A stretch of 7,516 bases of DNA from Undibacterium sp. (GCA_019752975.1 JAIELM010000531.1:1-7516); one strand, 5' to 3'; counted from the stretch's first letter, positions 1 through 6,539 are shown. Numbers and translations are program-made. Notes: generated by a model from the sequence alone, not told the origin.

Positions 1-911
1 GAAGTGATACTGGTATTCGTTATGACGAACGTACTCAAGGGACTTTGCAATTATTTCGCAACCAGCAGCAATACGATGGTGCAGCGACGGATATTGAGAT
101 TTTGCAGCGCTATGGTGTGCCCTACGAAGTCTTATCCGGTGAAGCTTGTTTACAAGTAGAACCAGCACTAGCCCAAGTACGTCAAAAATTTGTTGGCGCT
201 TTGCGTTTACCTGGTGATGAGACTGGTGACTGTTTTAAATTTACCCAAAATTTAGCTAAGCTTGCTGAAGACATGGGAGTGAAATTTGAATACGGCGTGG
301 CGATACAAAACGTACTTGCCGAAGGCGATAAAGTCACCGGCGTACAAACTTCCAAGGGTTTGTACACCGCGGATTCTTTTGTTCTCGCTTTGGGAAGTTA
401 TTCCTCGGTGATGCTACGTGAACTCGGGATCAAAATACCGGTGTATCCGATTAAAGGTTACTCAATTACCGTACCTATTACCGATGCCGCATCCGCTCCA
501 GAATCGACCGTCATGGACGAAACTTATAAAGTCGCGATCACTCGTTTGGGCGATAGAATTCGCGTTGGTGGAACCGCTGAAATCACCGGTTACAATCTCG
601 ATCTGCGGGAAGCAAGACGTAAGACCCTAGTGCATTCGGTAACCGATCTATTTCCCAATGGTGGCGACGTTTCTAAAGCCCTATTCTGGACGGGCCTACG
701 TCCAATGACGCCTGACGGCACACCAATTATTGGCCCTACACCCTATCGCAATTTATTCTTAAATACCGGCCACGGCACACTGGGTTGGACCATGGCTTGC
801 GGCTCAGGGCAATTTTTGGCCGACCTCATGTCCAATAAAAAACCGGCGATTTCTACTGAGGGTTTGTATATGGATAGATACGGTAGCGTGAATCGGCCGA
901 TTGTGGCTTAG
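1..911 (+). CDS. dadA: D-amino acid dehydrogenase, C-terminal part (5' end outside window)
   Basis: FAD-dependent membrane-associated enzyme that oxidises D-amino acids, classically D-alanine, to 2-oxo acids and ammonia and passes electrons to the respiratory chain. The reading frame is open from base 3 to the TAG at 909-911 and gives 302 residues; E. coli DadA has about 432, so roughly the first 130, including the N-terminal FAD-binding GxGxxG fold, lie off the left edge. The TTG at 45 is an internal Leu codon, not a start. Family landmarks follow the E. coli protein closely: [13 protein letters not shown] at the visible N-terminus, LPGDETGDC (visible residues about 69-77), [26 protein letters not shown], then [15 protein letters not shown] (about 230-244) and [15 protein letters not shown] (about 255-269) of the C-terminal FAD/substrate region. 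No frameshift is seen. A TyrR-type regulator follows 131 bases downstream on the same strand, so amino-acid-responsive control is a plausible inference, not shown. Confidence 0.95.
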   Translation, partial: SDTGIRYDERTQGTLQLFRNQQQYDGAATDIEILQRYGVPYEVLSGEACLQVEPALAQVRQKFVGALRLPGDETGDCFKFTQNLAKLAEDMGVKFEYGVAIQNVLAEGDKVTGVQTSKGLYTADSFVLALGSYSSVMLRELGIKIPVYPIKGYSITVPITDAASAPESTVMDETYKVAITRLGDRIRVGGTAEITGYNLDLREARRKTLVHSVTDLFPNGGDVSKALFWTGLRPMTPDGTPIIGPTPYRNLFLNTGHGTLGWTMACGSGQFLADLMSNKKPAISTEGLYMDRYGSVNRPIVA

Positions 912-950
912 GTTCGTATGCCGATATGCTGCATGAAAAATCAGAACTAC

Positions 951-1008
951 AGAGACACAGAGGGCATCGAGAAAAACATGTAGCCATCACAGCGACCTCT
1001 GTGCCTCT
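951..1008. repeat. Long-loop inverted repeat of CACAGAG type between dadA and tyrR
   Basis: The left arm AGAGACACAGAGG (951-963) and right arm CCTCTGTGCCTCT (996-1008) pair over 13 bases with one non-Watson-Crick position (A opposite C on the plus strand, G opposite T on the minus). The loop is 32 bases. A run of seven T (1016-1022) and more T-rich sequence follow seven bases after the right arm, so the structure might help end dadA transcription, but the long loop and the spacing are unlike a standard intrinsic terminator. Arms of this kind resemble dispersed CACAGAG intergenic repeats that I recall from many proteobacterial genomes; membership in such a family is inference. The remainder of the 912-1042 gap shows no convincing promoter or TyrR box (TGTAAA-N6-TTTACA). 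Confidence 0.5.
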
Positions 1009-1042
1009 ACGGCGATTTTTTTATTTTTATTTTGCTTAAACT

Positions 1043-2614
1043 ATGCGCGTTAACATTCCCTTTCAAGACCGTGTCGGTATCGCCCATGAAATACTGGCGG
1101 TATTGGCGCGTCAAGGTTTGAATGTGCAGGTGGTGGAAGTTGATCCTCCGCATATCTACATCGACATCCCTGAGCTCAAACATAGCATGCTCGCCGCCTT
1201 GCAAGCCGATTGTGATCAAGTTGAGGGGGTGGGGACGATAGAGGTGGTGGATATTTTGCCGGGGATACGTCGACGCTTAAATCTTGATACCATCATGGCA
1301 GTGATGGAAGATCCGGTGTTAGCGATTGATGCCTTGGGGCGTATCGTGATCGCCAATGCGGCGGCGGCAGAAGTAACCCGCTGCACAGAAAAACAATTGT
1401 GCGAAAAATCCCTGTATCAAGTTTTACAAGACGCGACGATACAGCAGCAGTTGATTGCGAATGAATTTTGTGCTCCTACGCGTGAAGTTTTATTAAATGG
1501 CGAGCCTTTTTTGATGGACGTCACGCCAGTATTTGAGCCGCTTTCGGCAGAAACAAGTAGTGATGGCAAAGCGGTAGGCGCACTTTTAACACTGACCGCT
1601 CCCAAGCGCATAGGGGAGCGTATCCATGCGATCCAGCGTGGTGAAGTGGCTGGTTTTGAGGCCATTATCGGTGAGTCGGAGGCGATACGCTCTTTAAAAA
1701 AACGCGCTGCTAGAGTGGCCGTGGTTGATGCTCCTTTATTGATTACTGGCGAGACGGGAACAGGTAAAGAATTACTGGCTCAAGCCTGCCATGGCGCGAG
1801 CGTCAGACGGAATGCGCCTTTCTTAGAACTCAATTGTGCTGCCCTCCCTGAGAGTTTAGCGGAGAGCGAATTGTTTGGCTATATGGCTGGCGCTTTTAGC
1901 GGTGCCAATCGTGGTGGGAAACCTGGCTTGATCGAAATGGCCAATGGCGGCACAGTGTTTTTGGATGAAATTGGCGAGATGTCTTTGTACCTGCAAGCGA
2001 AGCTTTTACGCTTTTTAAACGATGGAAAATTTCGCCGTATTGGCGGTGAAAAAGAAGTCCAAGTCGATGTGCGCGTGGTTAGTGCAACGCACAGAAATTT
2101 GCGCAAAATGGTACAAGAAGGTAGCTTTAGAGAAGACTTATTTTATCGTCTCAATGTCTTGCATTTAGAAATGCCGCCACTCAGAGAAAGACACGATGAC
2201 ATCCTTTTACTGGCTCGTCATTTCATAGAAAGAGCCTGTACCCAAGCGCAAAAACCCGTCTCTAGATTGAATCAAAGCGCCGCCAGTGCCATGCTTAGCA
2301 ATCCTTGGCGAGGTAATGTACGACAGCTGCAAAACGTGGTGTTTCGAGCGATTACGATGGCCGATCAAAAAGTACTCGATGCCAGCGATCTCGATTGGGC
2401 AGAGGGTAGTATTGCAGGTGAGACTTTGAACATCCCGGGTGATCAAGATACTTTTGATACTTGGGAAGCCTCGGTTAACCAATTTGAAACCGCTTTACTC
2501 ACTAAGCTGTATCAAAAATATCCGTCTAGTCGTAAACTGGCGGCACGCTTAGATACTTCGCATTCCATGATCGCAGCGAAATTGCGCAAACATGGAATCG
2601 CTGGCCGACGATAA
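1043..2614 (+). CDS. tyrR: TyrR/PhhR-type transcriptional regulator of aromatic amino acid metabolism (ACT-PAS-AAA+-HTH)
   Basis: Cytoplasmic DNA-binding regulator that, in the TyrR/PhhR family, senses aromatic amino acids and controls their transport, synthesis or breakdown. The 523 residues match E. coli TyrR (513) along the whole length. They contain an ACT domain (about 1-72), a PAS domain (about 78-185) and an AAA+ domain (about 205-440) with Walker A GETGTGKE (236-243), GAFSGA loop (283-288), Walker B GGTVFLDEIGEM (302-313), the SFREDLFYRLN and PPLRER segments (361-383) and PWRGNVRQLQN (421-431). The C-terminal helix-turn-helix lies at about 491-518 (SSRKLAARL, SHSMIAAKL). E. coli TyrR has lost the GAFTGA motif and works with sigma-70; its presence here suggests sigma-54 activation is possible. 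The ATG at 1043 is fixed by alignment of MRVNIPFQDRVG with the E. coli N-terminus, although no Shine-Dalgarno precedes it, only a T-rich leader. Targets are unknown; phhR would be an equally valid name. Confidence 0.9.
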   Translation: MRVNIPFQDRVGIAHEILAVLARQGLNVQVVEVDPPHIYIDIPELKHSMLAALQADCDQVEGVGTIEVVDILPGIRRRLNLDTIMAVMEDPVLAIDALGRIVIANAAAAEVTRCTEKQLCEKSLYQVLQDATIQQQLIANEFCAPTREVLLNGEPFLMDVTPVFEPLSAETSSDGKAVGALLTLTAPKRIGERIHAIQRGEVAGFEAIIGESEAIRSLKKRAARVAVVDAPLLITGETGTGKELLAQACHGASVRRNAPFLELNCAALPESLAESELFGYMAGAFSGANRGGKPGLIEMANGGTVFLDEIGEMSLYLQAKLLRFLNDGKFRRIGGEKEVQVDVRVVSATHRNLRKMVQEGSFREDLFYRLNVLHLEMPPLRERHDDILLLARHFIERACTQAQKPVSRLNQSAASAMLSNPWRGNVRQLQNVVFRAITMADQKVLDASDLDWAEGSIAGETLNIPGDQDTFDTWEASVNQFETALLTKLYQKYPSSRKLAARLDTSHSMIAAKLRKHGIAGRR

Positions 2615-2616
2615 AT

Positions 2617-2641
2617 TGGTTTAGCCTACTGGGCTAAATTG
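2617..2641. terminator. Small hairpin between convergent tyrR and yacG
   Basis: TTTAGCC (2620-2626) and GGCTAAA (2632-2638) form a perfect 7-base stem with a 5-base loop, extendable by G-T pairs on each side. It lies in the 39-base gap between the tyrR stop (2612-2614) and the yacG stop (2654-2656), where a two-way terminator would be expected. Neither side has a clean T run, only AT-rich sequence, so efficiency is uncertain. Confidence 0.4.
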
Positions 2642-2653
2642 ACTAAATTAAGA

Positions 2654-2836
2654 CTATTGAAGTAAGTCAGGATTATCTACATCCTCGGGTAAATTCACTG
2701 CGGGAATAGTGTACTTCTCTTCTGCCCAAGCGCCCAGATCGATTTGTTTGCAGCGGTTGGAACAGAAGGGGCGAAAGGCGTTCTCTGGCGTCCAAATTAC
2801 TTCGGCCGCACAAGTGGGACAGGCTACGGTGGTCAT
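2654..2836 (-). CDS. yacG: DNA gyrase inhibitor YacG, zinc-binding
   Basis: Small zinc protein of 60 residues (E. coli YacG has 65). Family members bind the GyrB subunit and block DNA binding by gyrase. The four zinc ligands are visible as CPTC (Cys6, Cys9) and CSNRC (Cys25, Cys29), followed by the family-typical [16 protein letters not shown]; the stretch [17 protein letters not shown] is nearly the E. coli sequence. The acidic tail ([10 protein letters not shown]) is the usual flexible end. The ATG (2834-2836) is 3 bases after the zapD stop and has no clear Shine-Dalgarno, so translation is probably coupled to zapD. It is the last gene of the minus-strand run and converges with tyrR. Why it sits next to a division gene is not evident, although this neighbourhood is common in proteobacteria. 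Confidence 0.93.
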   Translation of the reverse strand: MTTVACPTCAAEVIWTPENAFRPFCSNRCKQIDLGAWAEEKYTIPAVNLPEDVDNPDLLQ

Positions 2837-2839
2837 AAG

Positions 2840-3595
2840 CTAAAAATTACAGAGAGTTAAATCGAAAGAGACATCGCCTTCAAAAGGCTTGGGTTTCATA
2901 TCGCCGTCTTGCGACATAATGCGTATCCATAACATATATTTATTGGCCGAAATCTCAGGTATAGCACCGAGTTCCTGCGGTAGTGTTACACGCAAGAGTT
3001 GATATACTTTTCCTTGCAACATTTGCTGGTAACTGCCACTTTGCGCAATTACTTTGGTGGTGCTACCCGCTTCGCGCAAAAGCTTTAATACTACCGCGAT
3101 GGCATCAAATAGTGGGGCAATTGGGGCGAACCAGTTGGTAATGTCGGCGTAGCGTTTTTCTGTCGGAAATTTCTTCCATGCATGGTAACTCGGTAGATCA
3201 AATTCACAGGCACCGCCGGGGATGATAGTGCGACCACGTATGCTCATTAGCCATTCGTTCTCACGAATATTCTGTCCGGTCTTGCCAGTTGACGCCATCA
3301 GTTTAGCACTAGCTTGTTCTACTTCGGCGATCACTTGATCTAGCATTTCTGCCTGTACGTTGGGATTAGATTTGAAACCGATCAAGGTATTTTTTTGTCT
3401 ATCGAGTTCTTGTAATAGATCGGATTTGAGGTCAGCACGACCCGCTACTTCTAGCATTTCAAAAATAGTCGCGATGGCGATGTGATGTTGCAGAGGATCG
3501 GACTGATGTAAGAAAAAAGTGAATTTCTCGTACAGGTCTTCCAATCGCAATAAGGTGCGAATGCGCTCGTTGAAAGGGTACTCGTAGACAATCAA
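2840..3595 (-). CDS. zapD: Cell division protein ZapD (YacF), FtsZ-bundling
   Basis: Cytoplasmic factor that cross-links FtsZ protofilaments at the division ring. The 251 residues compare with 247 in E. coli and align along the full length: YEYPFNERIRTLLRLEDL at the start, [21 protein letters not shown]-like FEMLEVAGRADLKSDLLQELDRQ, then IRENEWLMSIRGR, IPGGACEFDLPSYHAW (the conserved IPGG...FDLP block), TNWFAPIAPLFDAI, and QGKVYQLLRV with SANKYMLWIRIM near the end. The protein is mostly helical with a C-terminal beta region, as known for the family. The start is TTG (3593-3595): no in-frame ATG lies between it and the upstream in-frame stop at 3668-3670, conserved sequence begins right after it, and AGGGA stands 7 bases before it. 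The yacG ATG follows 3 bases after its stop. A 195-base gap separates it from coaE, so it may have its own promoter. Confidence 0.93.
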   Translation of the reverse strand: MIVYEYPFNERIRTLLRLEDLYEKFTFFLHQSDPLQHHIAIATIFEMLEVAGRADLKSDLLQELDRQKNTLIGFKSNPNVQAEMLDQVIAEVEQASAKLMASTGKTGQNIRENEWLMSIRGRTIIPGGACEFDLPSYHAWKKFPTEKRYADITNWFAPIAPLFDAIAVVLKLLREAGSTTKVIAQSGSYQQMLQGKVYQLLRVTLPQELGAIPEISANKYMLWIRIMSQDGDMKPKPFEGDVSFDLTLCNF

Positions 3596-3602
3596 AATAA
3601 AT

Positions 3603-3607
3603 TCCCT
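3603..3607 (-). promoter_or_regulatory. Shine-Dalgarno that supports the TTG start of zapD
   Basis: On the minus strand AGGGA is followed by 7 bases and then TTG (3593-3595). With no in-frame ATG available, this site decides the zapD start. Confidence 0.7.
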
Positions 3608-3671
3608 GTAATCGTGGTGCCATGGTGCGCAGAATGCCTTAGTACTGAGGCAGACATTTTTTAAGGCTTAC

Positions 3672-3700
3672 ATTAAACTGACCACGCGTCGTCGACACAA
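3672..3700 (-). promoter_or_regulatory. Candidate sigma-70 promoter for zapD-yacG
   Basis: On the minus strand TTGTGT (3695-3700) is separated by 17 bases from TTTAAT (3672-3677). The -10 matches TATAAT at 5 of 6 positions and the -35 matches TTGACA only at TTG. Transcription would begin near 3665, giving a leader of about 70 bases before zapD. An imperfect dyad (CGTC-g-ACAC / GTGT-GACG, 3690-3712) overlaps the -35. The rest of the gap shows hairpins but no gene of normal size. Confidence 0.3.
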
Positions 3701-3786
3701 GTAGGTGTGACGGTTTTGCATAAGTCCGAATGTTAACTTCTCGTGATTTTGAACCATGACGAGAAAAATTACAAACATTGCAGTTC

Positions 3787-3812
3787 AAATTTAGCGAAAA
3801 AGCGCTAAATTT
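3787..3812 (-). terminator. Hairpin over the coaE stop codon, possible terminator
   Basis: AAATTTAGCG (3787-3796) and CGCTAAATTT (3803-3812) are perfect 10-base complements with a 6-base loop. The coaE stop TAA (3791-3793) lies inside the 3' arm of the transcript. The transcript has U-rich arms and loop but no separate U tract right after the stem, so it could be a terminator, an mRNA 3' end stabiliser, or both. It divides coaE from zapD. Confidence 0.45.
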
Positions 3813-4405
3813 ATGTATTTCTCATGGAGTTTTTCCACTTCAAGACGTACTTGCGATAAATCGCGATCCGAATTGATCACATCATCAGCGACCGCGAGAC
3901 GTTCACTTCGCGGAACTTGGCTGGCAATGATGCGACTTACTTGTTCTTGTGGTAGTCCATTTCTTGCCATCACCCTTTGTATTTGCGTCGCTTGTTCACA
4001 ATCCACCACCAAAATTTGGTCAAGGCTTTCGACCCAAAAACCCGACTCTACCAATAAAGGAATGACAAAAATAAGGTAGGGGTGGTGTTCCCTCAAGGCC
4101 GACGCGGCGGCCTCACATTCTTGACGTATTAAAGGATGTAATATGCTTTCGAGTAGCTGTTTTTGCGATGCCGAGCTAAACACTTGATCACGCATCTTTT
4201 GCCTATCCATAGCACCAGATTCCGAGATGAAATCATTTCCAAAACTCGCTCGTATCGCGGTTATCGCTAAGCCATTGGGCGCGGTGAGGGCATGTGCGAT
4301 GGCATCGGTGTCGATGATTCCAGCACCCAACTGCGCGAAATAATTCGCTACCGTGGTTTTGCCGCTGCCTATGCCGCCAGTGAGGCCTAGACTAAATTGA
4401 GTCAT
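3791..4405 (-). CDS. coaE: Dephospho-CoA kinase
   Basis: Catalyses the last step of coenzyme A synthesis, ATP-dependent 3'-phosphorylation of dephospho-CoA, in the cytoplasm. From the chosen ATG (4403-4405) it has 204 residues; E. coli CoaE has 206. Visible motifs are the P-loop GGIGSGKT (10-17), DTD (32-34) after it, the CoA-domain segment ILHPLIR (88-94), IPLLVESGF (115-123) and VVDC (133-136), then the basic lid region QRVMARNG and the C-terminal ASQVPRSERLAVADDVINSD. The frame remains open upstream to an ATG at 4433-4435 (214 residues) and a TTG at 4451-4453 (220 residues) that overlaps pilD. I chose 4405 because family members begin just before the P-loop strand. A perfect GGAGGTGAT (4425-4433) lies 19 bases before that ATG, farther than usual, so the true start remains open. 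It follows pilD closely and is probably cotranscribed with the pil genes. Confidence 0.93.
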   Translation of the reverse strand: MTQFSLGLTGGIGSGKTTVANYFAQLGAGIIDTDAIAHALTAPNGLAITAIRASFGNDFISESGAMDRQKMRDQVFSSASQKQLLESILHPLIRQECEAAASALREHHPYLIFVIPLLVESGFWVESLDQILVVDCEQATQIQRVMARNGLPQEQVSRIIASQVPRSERLAVADDVINSDRDLSQVRLEVEKLHEKYINLALFR

Positions 4406-4424
4406 GGGTTTTGTCAGCGGCTCT

Positions 4425-4433
4425 ATCACCTCC
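4425..4433 (-). promoter_or_regulatory. Strong Shine-Dalgarno sequence upstream of coaE
   Basis: GGAGGTGAT on the minus strand is a 9-base match to the anti-Shine-Dalgarno complement, directly after the pilD stop (4437-4439). The preferred coaE ATG (4403-4405) is 19 bases further on, and the ATG at 4433-4435 overlaps the site. The nearest in-frame alternative at a more normal distance is a CTG at 4415-4417, 11 bases from the GGAGG core. Confidence 0.5.
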
Positions 4434-4436
4434 ATA

Positions 4437-5300
4437 TCAAGCGAATAACCCAAGATATTGATTTGTGATGCCCTTCCCCCAGACCAGTGCGATCAGACCC
4501 GCTGCAGCTAGATAAGGGCCAAAAGGAATCGGCTTGTTCTTATTCATTTTTCCCGACAAGATCAGGCTAATGCCCACTGTCGCGCCGACTATGGACGAGA
4601 GTAAAATGATGGTCGGTAATTGTGTCCAGCCCATCCATGCACCAAGTGCTGCGAGTAATTTGAAATCGCCATAACCCATACCTTCTTTACCCGTGATTAG
4701 CTTAAAGAGCCAATACACTGACCATAGCGCTAGGTAGCCTGCTGCAGCACCGATCACAGCATGTTCTAGAGTAGTGAAAGTCCCGGAAACATTGAGTAAC
4801 AAGCCGCCCCACATTAATGGCAGCGTGAGGTCATCGGGTAATAATTGCGTGTCCGCATCTATGAAAGTCATGGCGACTAAAAACCAGACAAATACCACTG
4901 CTGCTAAGCCATTTATACCACTACCAAAATGCCAAATCATGAAAGCGGAAAGAGCGCCAGTGAGTAGTTCAACTATGGGGTAGCGTAAAGAAATCGCTGC
5001 CTTACATTGAGTACACTTGCCGCCTATCACAAGATAACTGATGACCGGTATATTTTCTAAGGCGCTAATTTGATGCCCGCAGTGCGGACAGGCAGAGCGT
5101 GGTAAAACCAGGTTGTAACGATCAGTATGCACCGCCTCCTTACCGGATTCGATAGCGACATAATTGTCTGATTCTCTCTGCATCATTTTGGGGATGCGGT
5201 GAATCACCACATTTAAGAAGCTACCAATTAGCAAGCTTAAGATGCCGATGAAGAGGGTGCTTATGCCATTTTCAGGCGGGGTAAATAAAAAATATTCCAT
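4437..5300 (-). CDS. pilD: Type IV prepilin peptidase / N-methyltransferase PilD
   Basis: Inner-membrane bifunctional aspartic protease that cleaves the leader of type IV prepilins (and type II secretion pseudopilins where present) and N-methylates the new first residue. The 287 residues match the family's usual length. Visible are the N-terminal membrane segment with GSFLNVVIHRIP (26-37) and the cytoplasmic loop with its four-cysteine zinc site, CPHC (71-74) and CTQC (96-99). The catalytic aspartates follow, in FIDADTQLLPDD (147-157, Asp148) and GMGYGDFKLL (207-216, Asp212), then the late IPFGPYLA (258-265). About eight hydrophobic segments follow the family pattern. Its ATG (5298-5300) shares one base with the pilC TAA (the TAATG arrangement), and no strong Shine-Dalgarno is seen, so translational coupling to pilC is likely. 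The retained zinc site indicates the complete peptidase-methylase form rather than the short peptidase-only form. Confidence 0.96.
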   Translation of the reverse strand: MEYFLFTPPENGISTLFIGILSLLIGSFLNVVIHRIPKMMQRESDNYVAIESGKEAVHTDRYNLVLPRSACPHCGHQISALENIPVISYLVIGGKCTQCKAAISLRYPIVELLTGALSAFMIWHFGSGINGLAAVVFVWFLVAMTFIDADTQLLPDDLTLPLMWGGLLLNVSGTFTTLEHAVIGAAAGYLALWSVYWLFKLITGKEGMGYGDFKLLAALGAWMGWTQLPTIILLSSIVGATVGISLILSGKMNKNKPIPFGPYLAAAGLIALVWGKGITNQYLGLFA

Positions 5301-6532
5301 TAAACGACCGAGCCCATCTTGAAAATTGGAAGGTATAAGGCGATCACAAGGCCACCAATAACCACACCTAAAATGACCATGATCAGTGGTTCCATGAGAC
5401 TGGCCATAGATGCCACCGCGACATCGACTTCTTCCTCATAAAAATCGGCGACTTTGCCCAACATAGAATCAAGCGCACCAGATTCCTCGCCAATGGCGAC
5501 CATTTGCGTCACCATACTGGGGAATACATTGGCGTTTTGCATGGCGACTGTCAAACTTGTTCCTGTTGTGACTTCCGTTTGTATTTTTATGGTGGCGTCT
5601 AAGTAGACTGAATTGCCGGAAGCGCCGCCTACCGAATCCAAGGCCTCGACTAAAGGTACCCCCGCCGAAAACATGGTGGCCAGAGTGCGGGTCCAGCGGG
5701 CGATGGTGGCTTTACGAATAACCGCGCCAAATATGGGGGCTTGCAATAGAATTCTATCCATGAAGCGCTGCATTTTTAAAGAGCGGCGCCACGATTGCAT
5801 GAAGAAGTATATAGAACCAGCGATGCCCGGGAAAATAATATACCAGTTGCCGACAAAGAAGTCTGAGATATTCATGACGATTAAAGTAGGTGCTGGGAGT
5901 GATGCGCCAAAACTTGAGAACACCTCTTTAAATGCAGGAACAACCCAGATCATAATCACTGCAGTAACAATGAAGGCTACTGATAAAATGGCGATCGGAT
6001 AAGTTAACGCAGACTTAATTTTCGCCTTCATCGCCAAGGTTTTTTCTTTGTAAATCGCCAAACGTGTCAATAGATCTTCCAAAATACCGGCTTGTTCACC
6101 AGCACCAACCAGATTGCAAAATAGGGCATCAAAATATAAGGGATATTTGCGAAACGCTTGATTTAGACTGGTTCCTGTTTCTATATCGCCGCGTATGTCG
6201 GACAGCAATTTAGACACAGAAGGATTGACATGACCTTTACCTACGATATCAAATGACTGTAGAAGAGGCACGCCAGCTTTCATCATGGTCGCCAGTTGGC
6301 GGGTGAACATGGTGATATCTTTATCGGTAATTCTCTTGCCCGAGGTGTAGCTTTTTTTCTTGACTTTAGTGACGAGAATACCTTGTCTACGCAATGTGGC
6401 ACTAACGATAGTCTCACCGCTTGCCCGAAGTTCACCACGCATCACTTTGCCTTGCTTGTCTTTACCTTCCCAAGCATACATAAAGTCTTTTACTTGGTTT
6501 GATTTCGTTGGTGCTTTTTGCAGCGTTGCCAT
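5300..6532 (-). CDS. pilC: Type IV pilus inner-membrane platform protein PilC
   Basis: Polytopic inner-membrane protein that couples the cytoplasmic motor ATPases (PilB for extension, PilT for retraction) to pilin assembly. The 410 residues are typical. The N-terminal part has YAWEGKDKQGKVMRGELRA (19-37), the usual PilC/GspF opening. Two tandem T2SF domains follow, at about 73-196 and 276-398; each begins with the same pattern, FTRQLATMMKAGVPLLQSF (76-94) and WTRTLATMFSAGVPLVEAL (280-298), and each has a GE-E/Q-(S/A)G element (GAGEQAGIL, IGEESGALD). Membrane segments are at about 177-198, 226-245 and 379-402. The ATG (6530-6532) has AGGAA 7 bases upstream. It starts 18 bases after pilB ends and overlaps pilD by one base. 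Confidence 0.96.
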   Translation of the reverse strand: MATLQKAPTKSNQVKDFMYAWEGKDKQGKVMRGELRASGETIVSATLRRQGILVTKVKKKSYTSGKRITDKDITMFTRQLATMMKAGVPLLQSFDIVGKGHVNPSVSKLLSDIRGDIETGTSLNQAFRKYPLYFDALFCNLVGAGEQAGILEDLLTRLAIYKEKTLAMKAKIKSALTYPIAILSVAFIVTAVIMIWVVPAFKEVFSSFGASLPAPTLIVMNISDFFVGNWYIIFPGIAGSIYFFMQSWRRSLKMQRFMDRILLQAPIFGAVIRKATIARWTRTLATMFSAGVPLVEALDSVGGASGNSVYLDATIKIQTEVTTGTSLTVAMQNANVFPSMVTQMVAIGEESGALDSMLGKVADFYEEEVDVAVASMASLMEPLIMVILGVVIGGLVIALYLPIFKMGSVV

Positions 6533-6539
6533 GGATGAT

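Noticed and set aside
901..930. TTGTGG-N18-TATGCT as a tyrR promoter
   Set aside because: Weak in both boxes, and the -35 would sit inside the last codons of dadA; not enough to call.
1007..1219. Minus-strand 70-codon frame over the start of tyrR
   Set aside because: Antisense to the ACT domain; its tail falls in the T-rich leader, giving a poly-Lys end with no family match.
2207..2482. Minus-strand 91-codon frame inside tyrR
   Set aside because: Antisense to the conserved AAA+ and linker region of tyrR; no recognisable protein features.
3740..3763. Inverted repeat CTCGTgAT / ATgACGAG in the coaE-zapD gap
   Set aside because: The stem has a mismatch and an 8-base loop, and no T run follows on either strand, so it does not make a terminator; it could be chance.
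3813..4079. Plus-strand 88-codon frame opposite coaE
   Set aside because: Antisense to conserved coaE residues, with Ser/Cys/Arg-rich sequence typical of a shadow.
4406..4453. Upstream extension of coaE to TTG (4453) or ATG (4435)
   Set aside because: The extra 10-16 residues precede the normal family start; the TTG overlaps pilD and neither has a Shine-Dalgarno. Kept as an open alternative only.
5613..6002. Plus-strand 129-codon frame opposite pilC
   Set aside because: It lies fully antisense to well-conserved pilC sequence and resembles no family; it is a frame shadow.
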